64,000 nucleotides of DNA, from the NCBI RefSeq assembly GCF_002278925.1, contig NZ_NCJH01000006.1, forward strand, positions 248,001-312,000, written 5' to 3'. Position 1 is the first letter of the stretch; each line of letters starts with the position of its first letter. Below are positions 44,564 through 53,161 of this stretch, in pieces. The translations under genes were made by a program, and so were the position numbers. A model generated the notes under the pieces. The model did not search any database, had not been told where the DNA came from, and was given only the letters and a program-made list of their open reading frames with translations. The DNA comes from Polaromonas sp. 39-63-25. GTDB taxonomy: Bacteria; Pseudomonadota; Gammaproteobacteria; Burkholderiales; Burkholderiaceae_C.

Positions 44564-45985
44564 ATGCTTGAGCGCGTTTCCTTCCGCCAGCTGCTGGTGG
44601 CCGCCTTTTTGCTGATTGCCGGCCTGCTGGCCGCCGCCTCGCTGCGCGCCGTGTTCACGCTGGAGCAACTCACGATGCAAAGCCGCGACGGCGCGGTACG
44701 CGCGCTCGACCTCAGTGCGGCCGCCCAGTCCCTGAACGAACGCAGCGTGACGATGGAACGCACGGCCCGCCAGTCGCTGGTGCTGTCCGACCGCGTGCTG
44801 CGCCAGCGCTTCGACGAGGCCGCCGCCGATGCCAGAACCGTGCTGACACGGCTGGGCCCGCAGAATGTGCCCGCTGCCCTGGTCACCGACTGGAAGAAAC
44901 ACCTGCAGGCCGTCACCGCGCTGCTGTCCGGCTCGCCCGATACCGCACTCGACAGGGACAGGCAGGTCGCGCAGGAATTCCGCGAGCTGGACCGCATCAA
45001 CGCGGCCATTGCGCAGCAGGTCCGGCAAACCATTGCCAGGCAAAACCGCAGCCTGCTCGACACGCTGGAAGACCGCCGCCGGCAATTGACACAACAGGTG
45101 CTGGGCGCGATCGGCCTGGCCGTGCTGATGGCGCTGGCATTCGGCATCTGGCTCACGCGTCCGCTCAACCGCCTGGAAAAAGCCATCATCGGCCTGGGCG
45201 AAAATCGTTTGGACGAGGCCATCCGCATCGACGGCCCGGCCGACTTGCAGCTGGTCGGACAGCGGCTGGAATGGCTGCGGCTGCGGCTGGTGGAACTGGA
45301 CGCCGACAAGTCGCGGTTTTTGCGCCATGTCTCGCACGAACTCAAAACCCCGCTGGCTTCGCTGCGCGAGGGCGTGTCGCTGCTCGAAGACGGCGTGGCC
45401 GGCGAGCTCAGCGCCAACCAGCGGGAAGTGGCCAAAATCCTGCGCCACAACACCGGCTTGCTGCAGGGCCAGATCGAGGACCTGCTGCGCTTCAACGCCG
45501 CAGCGTTTGAGGCACGCCAGCTGCGCCGGGAAAAAACCGACCTGCTGCAGCTCATTGAAGAACAGGTGGAAGGCCAGCGCCTGCAGTGGCGCGCGCGCGA
45601 TCTGCAGGTCAGCGTCGAGGGTCCGGCCCTGCAGGCCGAGGTAGACCGCGACAAGCTCGGAACCGCCATCGCCAACCTGCTGTCCAACGCCATCCGGTTT
45701 TCTCCGGCCGGGGGCAGAATACGCATCCGGCTGAGCCAGTTGACCGACGTCGTTCACATCGACATGGACGACGAAGGCCCAGGCATCGCCTACGACGACC
45801 AGGCACGCATTTTTGAACCCTTTTACCGCGGCGAACGGCAGCCACCGCAAGTGGTCCGGGGCAGCGGCATTGGCCTGTCCATCGTCCACGAGTACATTGC
45901 TGCCCATGGGGGCCGGGTGCAGCTGCTGCCGGACGGCCCGGGTGCCCATTTCAGGATAGAACTTCCCCATGCTTTCAAGTCTTGA
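44564..45985 (+). CDS. glrK: GlrK/QseE-type sensor histidine kinase
   Basis: The 473-residue membrane kinase has a first membrane helix at about residues 9-29, a helical periplasmic domain and a second helix near 180-198. A HAMP-like linker and the H-box HVSHELKTP follow with phospho-acceptor H258. The ATPase domain has NLLSNAIRFSP, DEGPGIAYDDQARIFEPFYRG and GSGIGLSIVHEYI. It is the first gene of glrK-qseG-glrR. In enterobacteria this system senses envelope stress and activates sigma-54 promoters. Confidence 0.92.
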   Translation: MLERVSFRQLLVAAFLLIAGLLAAASLRAVFTLEQLTMQSRDGAVRALDLSAAAQSLNERSVTMERTARQSLVLSDRVLRQRFDEAAADARTVLTRLGPQNVPAALVTDWKKHLQAVTALLSGSPDTALDRDRQVAQEFRELDRINAAIAQQVRQTIARQNRSLLDTLEDRRRQLTQQVLGAIGLAVLMALAFGIWLTRPLNRLEKAIIGLGENRLDEAIRIDGPADLQLVGQRLEWLRLRLVELDADKSRFLRHVSHELKTPLASLREGVSLLEDGVAGELSANQREVAKILRHNTGLLQGQIEDLLRFNAAAFEARQLRREKTDLLQLIEEQVEGQRLQWRARDLQVSVEGPALQAEVDRDKLGTAIANLLSNAIRFSPAGGRIRIRLSQLTDVVHIDMDDEGPGIAYDDQARIFEPFYRGERQPPQVVRGSGIGLSIVHEYIAAHGGRVQLLPDGPGAHFRIELPHAFKS

Positions 45986-46598
45986 GGCCTTCGGCCCCGT
46001 CTTCTGCCGCACCCTGCCCTGGGCGCTGGCCCTCAGCCTGGCTGCCGGCTGCACCGTGCCTGCCCCTTCTCCGGCCGGGCCAGGCATGGCGACCGCGACG
46101 AATCCAGCCCCTGGAGCGCCGCCACCGCCGGCAAACGCTGCGTCTTCGGAGGCAGACGCCGTCACGCCACTGCTGGCCTACGCTGACCGGCTGCGCGGCC
46201 TGCCCGGCCCCGAACTGGCCCAGGAAATCACCCGGCTGGGCAACGCCGTGTCAGCGGGCGACCAGCTGCGCCTGGCACTCTCGCTGAGCCAGACCCGGCA
46301 GCTTCCTGATCTGGTGCGCGCCCAGGAACTGCTGCAGCGCGCCCTGGCCAACAACAGCGAGGAAGCCCGGCCGCTGCACGCCCTGGCGCGCCTGCTGGCC
46401 GCACGTTTTTCCGAGCAACGGCGGGCCGAAGACCAGCTGGACCGGCAGAACCAGCAACTGCGCGATCTGCAGCGCCGTCTCGAACAGACCCAGGACAAAC
46501 TCGACGCCCTCAAGGAAATCGAACGCAGCCTGAGCAGTCGCCCCCCGGCGGCCCCGGCATCGTCGCCACGCGGCCGCACCCGGCCACCGGGCCCATGA
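45969..46598 (+). CDS. qseG: QseG-like outer-membrane lipoprotein
   Basis: The 209-residue protein has a lipobox LAAGC with Cys at residue 28. It continues with a Pro/Ala-rich linker, a helical middle domain and a coiled-coil segment (EQRRAEDQLDRQNQQLRDL and following). QseG contacts the periplasmic part of GlrK in enterobacteria. Sequence similarity is low, so the name rests mainly on gene order. It overlaps glrK by 17 bases and glrR by four. Confidence 0.7.
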   Translation: MLSSLEAFGPVFCRTLPWALALSLAAGCTVPAPSPAGPGMATATNPAPGAPPPPANAASSEADAVTPLLAYADRLRGLPGPELAQEITRLGNAVSAGDQLRLALSLSQTRQLPDLVRAQELLQRALANNSEEARPLHALARLLAARFSEQRRAEDQLDRQNQQLRDLQRRLEQTQDKLDALKEIERSLSSRPPAAPASSPRGRTRPPGP

Positions 46599-48016
46599 CA
46601 GCCGCCAATGCCCACCTGCTGGTCGTCGACGACGACGCCGACATGCTGCGCCTGCTGACCATGCGGCTGAGCGCGGCCGGCTACCGCGTCAGCGCGGTGA
46701 GTTCGGCCGAAGCGGCCCTGACCCAGCTCGAGATCGAGCGCCCGCAACTGGTGCTCAGCGATGTGCGCCTGCCCGGCAAGGACGGCCTGGCACTGTTTGA
46801 CGAGATCCGCAGCCAGCACCCCTCGCTGCCGGTGATTCTGCTGACGGCCCACGGCACGATTCCCGATGCAGTGGAAGCCACCGAACGCGGCGTGTTCACC
46901 TACCTGACCAAGCCGTTTGACGGCAAAGGCCTGCTCGACAAAATCGCGCAGGCCCTGTCGCTGAGCGCACCGGTGCCGGCGGTGCCCGCCGGCCAGTCGC
47001 CGGCCTGGCAAAGCGGTTTCATCAGCCGCTCCAGCCGCATGGCCGAAACCCTGGCCGAGGCGCGCATGGTCGCCCAGTCGGACGCCAGCGTGATGTTGCG
47101 CGGCGAAAGCGGCACCGGCAAGGAACTGCTGGCCCAGGCCATTCACCAGGCCAGCCCCCGTGCCGCCCGGCCGTTCATTGCCGTGAACTGCGGCGCCATT
47201 CCCGAAGCCCTGCTCGAATCCGAACTTTTTGGCCACGTCAAAGGGGCTTTCACCGACGCTTCGGCCAACCACAAGGGACTGTTCCAGGCCGCCGAAGGCG
47301 GCACCCTGCTGCTCGATGAAATCGGTGACATGCCGCTGGCCCTGCAGGTCAAGCTGCTGCGGGTGCTGCAGGAGCGCACCGTCCGGCCGCTGGGGTCCAG
47401 CCAGTCCATCCCGGTCGATGTGCGCATTCTCTCGGCAACCCACAGGGACCTCGACGCGGCCATGGCCGAAGGCCAGTTCCGCACCGACCTGTATTACCGG
47501 CTCAATGTGGTCACGCTGACACTGCCCCCCCTGTCCGAACGGCGCGAAGACATCGCGCTGCTGGCCAATCATTTTCTCCTCAAGCTCTCTGAAAAATACG
47601 GCAAACGCCTGAGCGGCTTTGCGCCGGAAGCCATCAAGGCCCTGAACACGGCCGCCTGGCCGGGCAACGTGCGTCAGCTCTACAACGTGGTCGAACAGGT
47701 GTGCGCGCTGGCCAGCACACCCCTGATTCCCCTGACCCTGATTCAACGCGCGCTACGCTCTCCAAGTGTGCAGGTGCTCACCCTGGCCGATGCGCGCCAG
47801 CGTTTCGAGCATGAGTACCTGGTCGGCCTGCTCAAACTGACCGACGGCAACGTGGCCGACGCCGCCCGGCTGGCAGACCGCAACCGCACCGAGTTTTACC
47901 GCCTGCTGCAAAAGCACAACCTGACGCCGGGCCACTTCAAAACCGACCCGGCGAATTCCTCTTCTGATCCTGTCGCCGAGGAGCGACAGGGCCAAGGCCC
48001 TGATTCCAAACACTAA
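46595..48016 (+). CDS. glrR: GlrR/QseF-type sigma-54 response regulator
   Basis: The 473-residue regulator has a receiver domain with phospho-acceptor D56 (LVLSDVRLPG). The AAA+ domain has Walker A GESGTGKE, GGTLLLDEIGDMP and the R-finger region. A Fis-type helix-turn-helix at the C-terminus (DAARLADRNRTEFYRLLQKH) follows. The sigma-54 contact loop at 217-222 is GAFTDA, not GAFTGA. The last 45 bases of the gene contain a TGTC-N10-GACA palindrome of the type bound by enterobacterial GlrR, and another lies just after the stop codon. Confidence 0.93.
   Translation: MTAANAHLLVVDDDADMLRLLTMRLSAAGYRVSAVSSAEAALTQLEIERPQLVLSDVRLPGKDGLALFDEIRSQHPSLPVILLTAHGTIPDAVEATERGVFTYLTKPFDGKGLLDKIAQALSLSAPVPAVPAGQSPAWQSGFISRSSRMAETLAEARMVAQSDASVMLRGESGTGKELLAQAIHQASPRAARPFIAVNCGAIPEALLESELFGHVKGAFTDASANHKGLFQAAEGGTLLLDEIGDMPLALQVKLLRVLQERTVRPLGSSQSIPVDVRILSATHRDLDAAMAEGQFRTDLYYRLNVVTLTLPPLSERREDIALLANHFLLKLSEKYGKRLSGFAPEAIKALNTAAWPGNVRQLYNVVEQVCALASTPLIPLTLIQRALRSPSVQVLTLADARQRFEHEYLVGLLKLTDGNVADAARLADRNRTEFYRLLQKHNLTPGHFKTDPANSSSDPVAEERQGQGPDSKH
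47969..47990. promoter_or_regulatory. GlrR-type binding palindrome 1 (TGTC-N10-GACA)
   Basis: Arms CCTGTCGC and GCGACAGG flank CGAGGA, giving TGTC-N10-GACA. It lies inside the 3' end of glrR. Its centre is about 67 bases upstream of palindrome 2. Confidence 0.7.
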
Positions 48017-48036
48017 TTTCATCAGGTGGGCGATAG

Positions 48037-48056
48037 TTGTCGCCCGAAGGCGACAA
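48037..48056. promoter_or_regulatory. GlrR-type binding palindrome 2 (TGTC-N10-GACA)
   Basis: Arms TTGTCGCC and GGCGACAA flank CGAA, giving the same TGTC-N10-GACA spacing as palindrome 1. It is followed by AAAC rather than a T-run, so it does not read as a normal terminator of glrR. It lies about 115 bases before the -12 element of the sigma-54 promoter. Confidence 0.72.
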
Positions 48057-48117
48057 AAACAGGGGTCCAGCCGCCTCTTTTCTGGTCAGGATTCACGATT
48101 CACCCGTGAAATCACTT

Positions 48118-48130
48118 CAAGCCGTTGATT
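48118..48130 (-). promoter_or_regulatory. IHF-like site
   Basis: Read on the minus strand, AATCAACGGCTTG fits the IHF consensus WATCAR-N4-TTR. It lies between the two enhancer-type palindromes and the sigma-54 promoter, where a DNA bend would bring them together. Confidence 0.55.
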
Positions 48131-48148
48131 TAAAACAACTTTTCCAGG

Positions 48149-48165
48149 TTGGCACAGGGTTTGCC
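48149..48165 (+). promoter_or_regulatory. Sigma-54 promoter of opgGH
   Basis: TTGGCACAGGGTTTGCC has the -24 GG (48151-48152) and -12 GC (48163-48164) with exactly ten bases between, and fits TGGCAC-N5-TTGC. Transcription would start near 48175-48177, that is, at the opgG ATG itself. Confidence 0.75.
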
Positions 48166-48176
48166 CCAGTCAACCC

Positions 48177-49754
48177 ATGCAAGCTGTTTTCCCCCGTTTC
48201 ACCGCGCTTTTCCTGCACGCACGGCCCGCACGTTTTTTGGCCCTCCTGGGCCTGTGTGCCGCACTGTCCAGTGCCCATGCCTGGACCCTGGACGACGTGG
48301 CCGCCCTGGCGCAACAACGCGCGCAAACCCCTTACCAGCAACCGCTTGCCGTTGTTCCCGCCGAACTGGCGGCCCTGGATTACGACGGCCTGCGCGACAT
48401 CCGTTTCAAGGACGACAAGGCCTTGTGGCGCGCCGACCAGTTGCCCTACGAAGCCAAGTTCTTCCATGTGGGCCGGCAGACCGAAGCGGTTCACATTCAC
48501 GAGTTGTCTGCCCAGGGCAACAAGCTCCTGCGTTACAGCGCCGACGACTTCAGCTACGGCAAGAACCAGCTGAACCCGACGCGCTGGGGCGATATCGGCC
48601 ATGCCGGATTCCGCCTCCACACCGCACTCAATTCGCCCGCCTACAAGGATGAGTTGATTGCCTTTCTGGGCGCCAGCTACTTCCGCGCCCTCGGTGCCGG
48701 CCAGCGTTACGGCCTGTCGGCCCGCGGCCTGGCGGTGGACCCCACAGGCGCCAAGCAGGAAGAGTTTCCGCGCTTCACCGATTTCTGGCTCGAAAAACCG
48801 GCCCCCGGCGCGAAGCAGGTCACGGTCTACGCCCTGCTGGATTCGGCGCGCATGACGGGCGCCTACCGCTTTGAGATTCGTCCTGGTGAAGAGACCGTCA
48901 CCGAAGTACACGCCCGTCTCTTCATGCGCGCAGGCGCCGGCCCGCGGGTCGCCACCCTGGGTGTGGCGCCGCTGACCAGCATGTTTTTCTTCGGTGAAAA
49001 CCAGCCGCGCGCGGGCGACTTCCGCCCCGAAGTCCATGACTCGGACGGCCTGATGGTTGCCACCGGGGAAGGCGAATGGTTGTGGCGTCCGCTGCAGAAC
49101 CCGGCTTCCCCACTGGTGACCTCTTTCAGCATGAAAAGCCTCAAGGGCTTCGGCCTTATGCAGCGTGACCGCGCCTTCAGCAACTATGAAGACACCGAAG
49201 CCCGTTATGAGCTGCGGCCCAGCGCATGGGTGACCCCGCTGGGCGACTGGGGCGCCGGCCGGGTCGAGCTGCTGCAGTTTGCGACACCTGACGAAACCCA
49301 TGACAACGTGGCGGCCTACTGGGTGCCGGAAAACATGCCCGCCCCGGGCGAGTCACTGAACCTCGCGTGGCAAATTGGCTGGCAGGGCAAGAACCAGCAA
49401 CGGCCGCCCAACGGCTGGGTCACCCAGTCGCGCCGTGGCACCGGCTACAGCAAGCTCAGCGCCGAGGCCCTGGGCCAGCAGACACAGTTTGTCATCGACT
49501 TTGCGGGGCCGGCCCTGGACGCATTGCCCGAAGGCGCCAAGGTCGAGGCCATCAGCACGGCCAGCAGCAACGCACGCGTCGTCGAAAGCATCGCTTACCG
49601 CAACCCGGCCACAGGCACATGGCGCATGAACCTGCGCGTGCAGCGCCTTGCCCCCCCTGCCCACCAGAACGCCCAGCCCATCGAGCTGCGCGCCTTTCTC
49701 CAACATGACAACCACACACTGACCGAAACATGGACCAACCTGATCACACCCTGA
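48177..49754 (+). CDS. opgG: Periplasmic glucan biosynthesis protein OpgG
   Basis: OpgG works in the periplasm to make osmoregulated periplasmic glucans, acting on the backbone made by OpgH. The 525-residue protein has a signal peptide ending near SSAHA (residue 35). The family's conserved blocks follow (YDGLRDIRFKDDKALWR, FLGASYFRALGAGQRYGLSARGLAV in part, MFFFGENQ, DSDGLMVATGEGEWLWRPLQNP in part). The ATG at 48177 has no visible ribosome site and coincides with the predicted sigma-54 start point. It overlaps opgH by 25 bases. Confidence 0.93.
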   Translation: MQAVFPRFTALFLHARPARFLALLGLCAALSSAHAWTLDDVAALAQQRAQTPYQQPLAVVPAELAALDYDGLRDIRFKDDKALWRADQLPYEAKFFHVGRQTEAVHIHELSAQGNKLLRYSADDFSYGKNQLNPTRWGDIGHAGFRLHTALNSPAYKDELIAFLGASYFRALGAGQRYGLSARGLAVDPTGAKQEEFPRFTDFWLEKPAPGAKQVTVYALLDSARMTGAYRFEIRPGEETVTEVHARLFMRAGAGPRVATLGVAPLTSMFFFGENQPRAGDFRPEVHDSDGLMVATGEGEWLWRPLQNPASPLVTSFSMKSLKGFGLMQRDRAFSNYEDTEARYELRPSAWVTPLGDWGAGRVELLQFATPDETHDNVAAYWVPENMPAPGESLNLAWQIGWQGKNQQRPPNGWVTQSRRGTGYSKLSAEALGQQTQFVIDFAGPALDALPEGAKVEAISTASSNARVVESIAYRNPATGTWRMNLRVQRLAPPAHQNAQPIELRAFLQHDNHTLTETWTNLITP

Positions 49755-51700
49755 CCCCCCGCAGCCTGCTGCGCGAAGAACGTCATCCGAACTCGGTCAC
49801 GGCGCCGCCGCTGCACCGTGGCTCGATGGTGCCGCGCCCCTGGCGCGGCTTCTGGAACAGCCTGGGCACGGCGGCACTAGGCCTGGCGCGGTCCAGGCCG
49901 GCCCATCCTGCCCCGCTCCCGGCACGCGCCCCCTGGCAACAGGCCGCTGCTCGGCGCCGCGCCGTCTTCGTGCTGCTGACGGTGCTCAGCACCGTGCTGG
50001 CCACCAGCCTGTTTGCCGACATGCAGCCCGACTACGACAGCGCCTGGCTGCAGTACGGCCAGCTCGTGCTTTTTGCGCTGCTGTCCGCCTGGGTGGTCAC
50101 CGGCTTCATGACGGCGATGATGGGTTTTTACGTGACGATACGCGGCGACAAACATGCCCTGTCGGCGAAAAACGTACAGCACCATGCGCTGGACGACGCA
50201 ACGAGGACGGCGATCATCATGCCGATCTGCAACGAGGATGTGCGCACCGTTTTCGCGGGCCTGCGCGCCACCTGTGAATCCGTCGCTGCGACCGGCCATG
50301 TGAAAGCCTTCGACGTGTTTGTGCTGTCCGACACCAGCAACCCAGCCACCCAGAAGGCCGAACGCGCCGCCTGGGAAGAGCTGCGCACCCAGTTGGCCGC
50401 CCAGCCCGACCAGCCCCGGATCGAGGTCTACTACCGCCTGCGCAAGCGCCGCACCGACCGCAAGGCCGGCAACGTGGCCGACTTCTGCCGCCGCTGGGGC
50501 AAGGACTACCGCTACATGGTGGTACTCGATGCCGACAGCGTGATGAGCGGCGACTGTCTGGTGGCCATGGTCAAGCTGATGGAAGCCAACCCGACAGCCG
50601 GCATCATCCAGACAGCCACCCAGGCCATCGGCCATGTCACGCTGCATGCGCGGGCGCAGCAGTTCGCCTCGCGCGTGACGGGCCGCCTCTTCACGCTGGG
50701 CATGCAGTTCTGGCAGATGGGCGAGTCGCACTACTGGGGCCACAACGCCATCATCCGGATCGAGCCTTTCATGCAGCACTGCGCGCTGGCGCATATCAAG
50801 GGCACGGGCGGCATGTCGGGCAGCATCATGTCGCACGACTTCGTCGAAGCCGCGCTGATGCGCCGCGCCGGGTACCACGTCTGGCTGGTGGCCGACCTGG
50901 TGGGCAGCTACGAACAGCAGCCGCCCGACCTGCTGGCCGAACTGCAGCGTGACCGCCGCTGGTGCCAGGGCAACCTGCAGAACTCGCGCCTGATTGCCGA
51001 GCCCGGCATTCACCCTGTGCATCGCTCGATGTTCGGCACGGGCGCCATGGCCTACCTCTCGGCTCCGTTGTGGCTGTGTTTCCTGACCCTGGGCACGGCG
51101 CTGTGGCTCTCTGGCACACCCATGGTCAGCGACTGGACGCTACTGCCTGGCGAACTGCTGACCTTGTGGGCATGGACCTTGTCCATGCTGTTTTTGCCGC
51201 GCCTCCTGGGCATTGCGGCAGTGCTGATCAACCGCCAGCAGCAAGCCTACGGCGGCACCGCCAGCCTGCTGCGCAGTGCGCTGCTGGAAACACTGATCGC
51301 CCTGCTGCAGGCACCCATCCGCATGCTGGCGCACTCGCTGTTCGTGCTGGTCGCGTTGACCGGGCTCAAGCTGGAGTGGAAATCGCCGCCGCGTGAAGCA
51401 GCGGCGGTGCCGTGGCGCATTGCGCTGCAACAGCTCGCGCCCATGAGCGCAGTGATTGTGCTGCTGGCCGCCGGCATCACGCTGATTGATGCCAGCGCGC
51501 TGGTCTGGCTGCTGCCGGTCGGCCTGCCCTTGCTGCTGGCCATCCCGATGACCGTGCTGACCAGCAAGGTCGGCGTCGGAACAGCCATGCGCACCAACAA
51601 TTACCTGCTGATTCCCGAAGAAACAAAATCACCGGCGGTCTTGCGCCGCGCCTGGATGCATGCCAGCCAGCAGGTGCGGCCACGGCTCAGGGCCATTTAG
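49730..51700 (+). CDS. opgH: Glucans biosynthesis glucosyltransferase OpgH
   Basis: OpgH is the inner-membrane GT2 glucosyltransferase that polymerises glucose from UDP-glucose into the periplasmic glucan backbone. The 656-residue protein has about eight membrane segments. The catalytic domain has the substrate Asp in the ADSVM segment (D267-A-D269) and the processive motif DRRWCQGN near residue 408. It is shorter than E. coli OpgH (847 residues), lacking much of the N-terminal FtsZ-interacting region. Its substrate is made by galU at the start of the window. Confidence 0.95.
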   Translation: MDQPDHTLTPRSLLREERHPNSVTAPPLHRGSMVPRPWRGFWNSLGTAALGLARSRPAHPAPLPARAPWQQAAARRRAVFVLLTVLSTVLATSLFADMQPDYDSAWLQYGQLVLFALLSAWVVTGFMTAMMGFYVTIRGDKHALSAKNVQHHALDDATRTAIIMPICNEDVRTVFAGLRATCESVAATGHVKAFDVFVLSDTSNPATQKAERAAWEELRTQLAAQPDQPRIEVYYRLRKRRTDRKAGNVADFCRRWGKDYRYMVVLDADSVMSGDCLVAMVKLMEANPTAGIIQTATQAIGHVTLHARAQQFASRVTGRLFTLGMQFWQMGESHYWGHNAIIRIEPFMQHCALAHIKGTGGMSGSIMSHDFVEAALMRRAGYHVWLVADLVGSYEQQPPDLLAELQRDRRWCQGNLQNSRLIAEPGIHPVHRSMFGTGAMAYLSAPLWLCFLTLGTALWLSGTPMVSDWTLLPGELLTLWAWTLSMLFLPRLLGIAAVLINRQQQAYGGTASLLRSALLETLIALLQAPIRMLAHSLFVLVALTGLKLEWKSPPREAAAVPWRIALQQLAPMSAVIVLLAAGITLIDASALVWLLPVGLPLLLAIPMTVLTSKVGVGTAMRTNNYLLIPEETKSPAVLRRAWMHASQQVRPRLRAI

Positions 51701-51714
51701 GCCCGTGCAAACAA

Positions 51715-51781
51715 ACGGGCGCCATACGCTATCTATTTCATAGCTGGTGGCGCCCGTATTTATTGGGCTAAAGGCTGTTTT
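51715..51781. repeat. Dispersed intergenic repeat family 1, copy D, probable bidirectional terminator
   Basis: ACGGGCGCCA pairs perfectly with TGGCGCCCGT (51715-51757) around the TATCTATTTCATAGCT unit of the repeat. It is followed by ATTTATT and then GGGCTAAAGGCTGTTTTTAT. It lies between the convergent genes opgH and ffh, where it could stop transcription from both sides. Confidence 0.65.
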
Positions 51782-51802
51782 TATACAGATCCGAGGTACA
51801 AC

Positions 51803-53161
51803 TCAGAACTTCGGCATACCCTTCATGCCGCCCATGCGCTTCATCATTTTCATCATGCCGCCGCCCTTCATCTTCTTCATCATGGTCTGCATCTGCTCGA
51901 ACTCGTTGAGCAGGCGGTTGACCTCCTGAACCTGCACCCCTGAGCCCGCGGCAATGCGGCGCTTGCGCGTGGCCTTGATGAGTTCGGGCTTGCGGCGCTC
52001 CAGCGGCGTCATGCTCTGGATGATGCCTTCCTTGCGCTTGATGTCGCGTTCAGCCTTGTCCATGTCCACCTGGCCGGCCTTGGCCGCCATCTGCGCCGGC
52101 AGCTTGTCGAGCAGGCTGGACAGGCCGCCCATGCTTTTCATCTGTTGCAGCTGACTCAAAAAGTCGTTGAGGTCAAAACCGCTGCCCGACTTCATCTTGG
52201 CGGCAAGTTTTTGTGCCGCAGCCATGTCCACCCCGGCCGTGACCTGCTCGACCAGCGCGACAATATCGCCCATGCCGAGAATGCGGCCCGCGTGGCGCTG
52301 GGCATCGAAGACTTCCAGCCCGTCGATTTTTTCGCTGGTGCCCGAGAACTTGATCGGTGCGCCGGTGATCTGCCGAACGCTCAATGCAGCACCGCCGCGC
52401 GAGTCGCCGTCGGTCTTGGTCAGGATGATGCCGGTCAGCGGCAGCGCTTCCTTGAAGGCTTTGGCCGTGTTGATCGCGTCCTGGCCCTGCATCGCGTCCA
52501 CGACAAACAGGGTTTCAACCGGGTTCAGCGCCGCATGCAGAGCCTTGATCTCGGCCATCAGTGCTTCGTCGATGGCCAGGCGGCCGGCGGTGTCGACCAG
52601 CAGCACGTCGAAAAAATGCTTGCGCGCGTAATCGAGCGCGGCCAGCGCGATGTCCACCGGCTTCTGGTCAGCTGTGCTTGGAAACCATTCGGCGCCGGCC
52701 TGCTTCGTCACGGTCTTGAGCTGTTCGATGGCCGCCGGGCGGTATACGTCGCCCGATACCGTCAGCACCTTCTTCTTGCGTTTTTCGATCAGGTGTTTGG
52801 CCAGCTTGGCGGTGGTCGTGGTCTTGCCCGCGCCTTGCAAACCGGCCATCAGGATCACCGCCGGCGGCTGGGCCGCCAGGTTGATGTCGCTGACGCCCTC
52901 GCCCATGGTGGTGGCCAGCTCCCGGTTGACGATGCTGACCAGCACCTGCCCCGGCGACAGCGAACTCATCACTTCCTGGCCCAGCGCCTTCTCCTTGACG
53001 CGGGCGATGAAGTCGCGCACCACGGGCAGGGCCACGTCGGCTTCGAGCAGCGCCATGCGCACCTCGCGCAACATGTCCTGCACATTGGATTCGGTGATGC
53101 GGGCCTGGCCTCGCATTTCCTGGACGAGGCGGGATAGTTTGTCGGTGAGGGCAGAGGCCAT
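51803..53161 (-). CDS. ffh: Signal recognition particle protein Ffh
   Basis: Ffh with 4.5S RNA delivers nascent membrane proteins to FtsY. The 452-residue protein has the helical N domain and then the G domain with GLQGAGKTTTTAKLA, VDTAGRLA and TKTDGDSRGGAAL. The methionine-rich M domain follows (from about residue 325), ending in MMKKMKGGGMMKMMKRMGG. All expected motifs are present. It is transcribed away from the intron-interrupted ccsA. Confidence 0.97.
   Translation of the reverse strand: MASALTDKLSRLVQEMRGQARITESNVQDMLREVRMALLEADVALPVVRDFIARVKEKALGQEVMSSLSPGQVLVSIVNRELATTMGEGVSDINLAAQPPAVILMAGLQGAGKTTTTAKLAKHLIEKRKKKVLTVSGDVYRPAAIEQLKTVTKQAGAEWFPSTADQKPVDIALAALDYARKHFFDVLLVDTAGRLAIDEALMAEIKALHAALNPVETLFVVDAMQGQDAINTAKAFKEALPLTGIILTKTDGDSRGGAALSVRQITGAPIKFSGTSEKIDGLEVFDAQRHAGRILGMGDIVALVEQVTAGVDMAAAQKLAAKMKSGSGFDLNDFLSQLQQMKSMGGLSSLLDKLPAQMAAKAGQVDMDKAERDIKRKEGIIQSMTPLERRKPELIKATRKRRIAAGSGVQVQEVNRLLNEFEQMQTMMKKMKGGGMMKMMKRMGGMKGMPKF

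Noticed and set aside
44225-46165. A long minus-strand open frame opposite miaB, glrK and qseG
   Set aside because: It covers three well-recognised plus-strand genes and encodes low-complexity Gln/His/Gly-rich sequence without motifs.
48037-48056. Palindrome after glrR read as a rho-independent terminator
   Set aside because: The hairpin is followed by AAAC, not a T-run. An identical TGTC-N10-GACA pattern occurs 67 bases upstream inside glrR, which fits a protein-binding site better.
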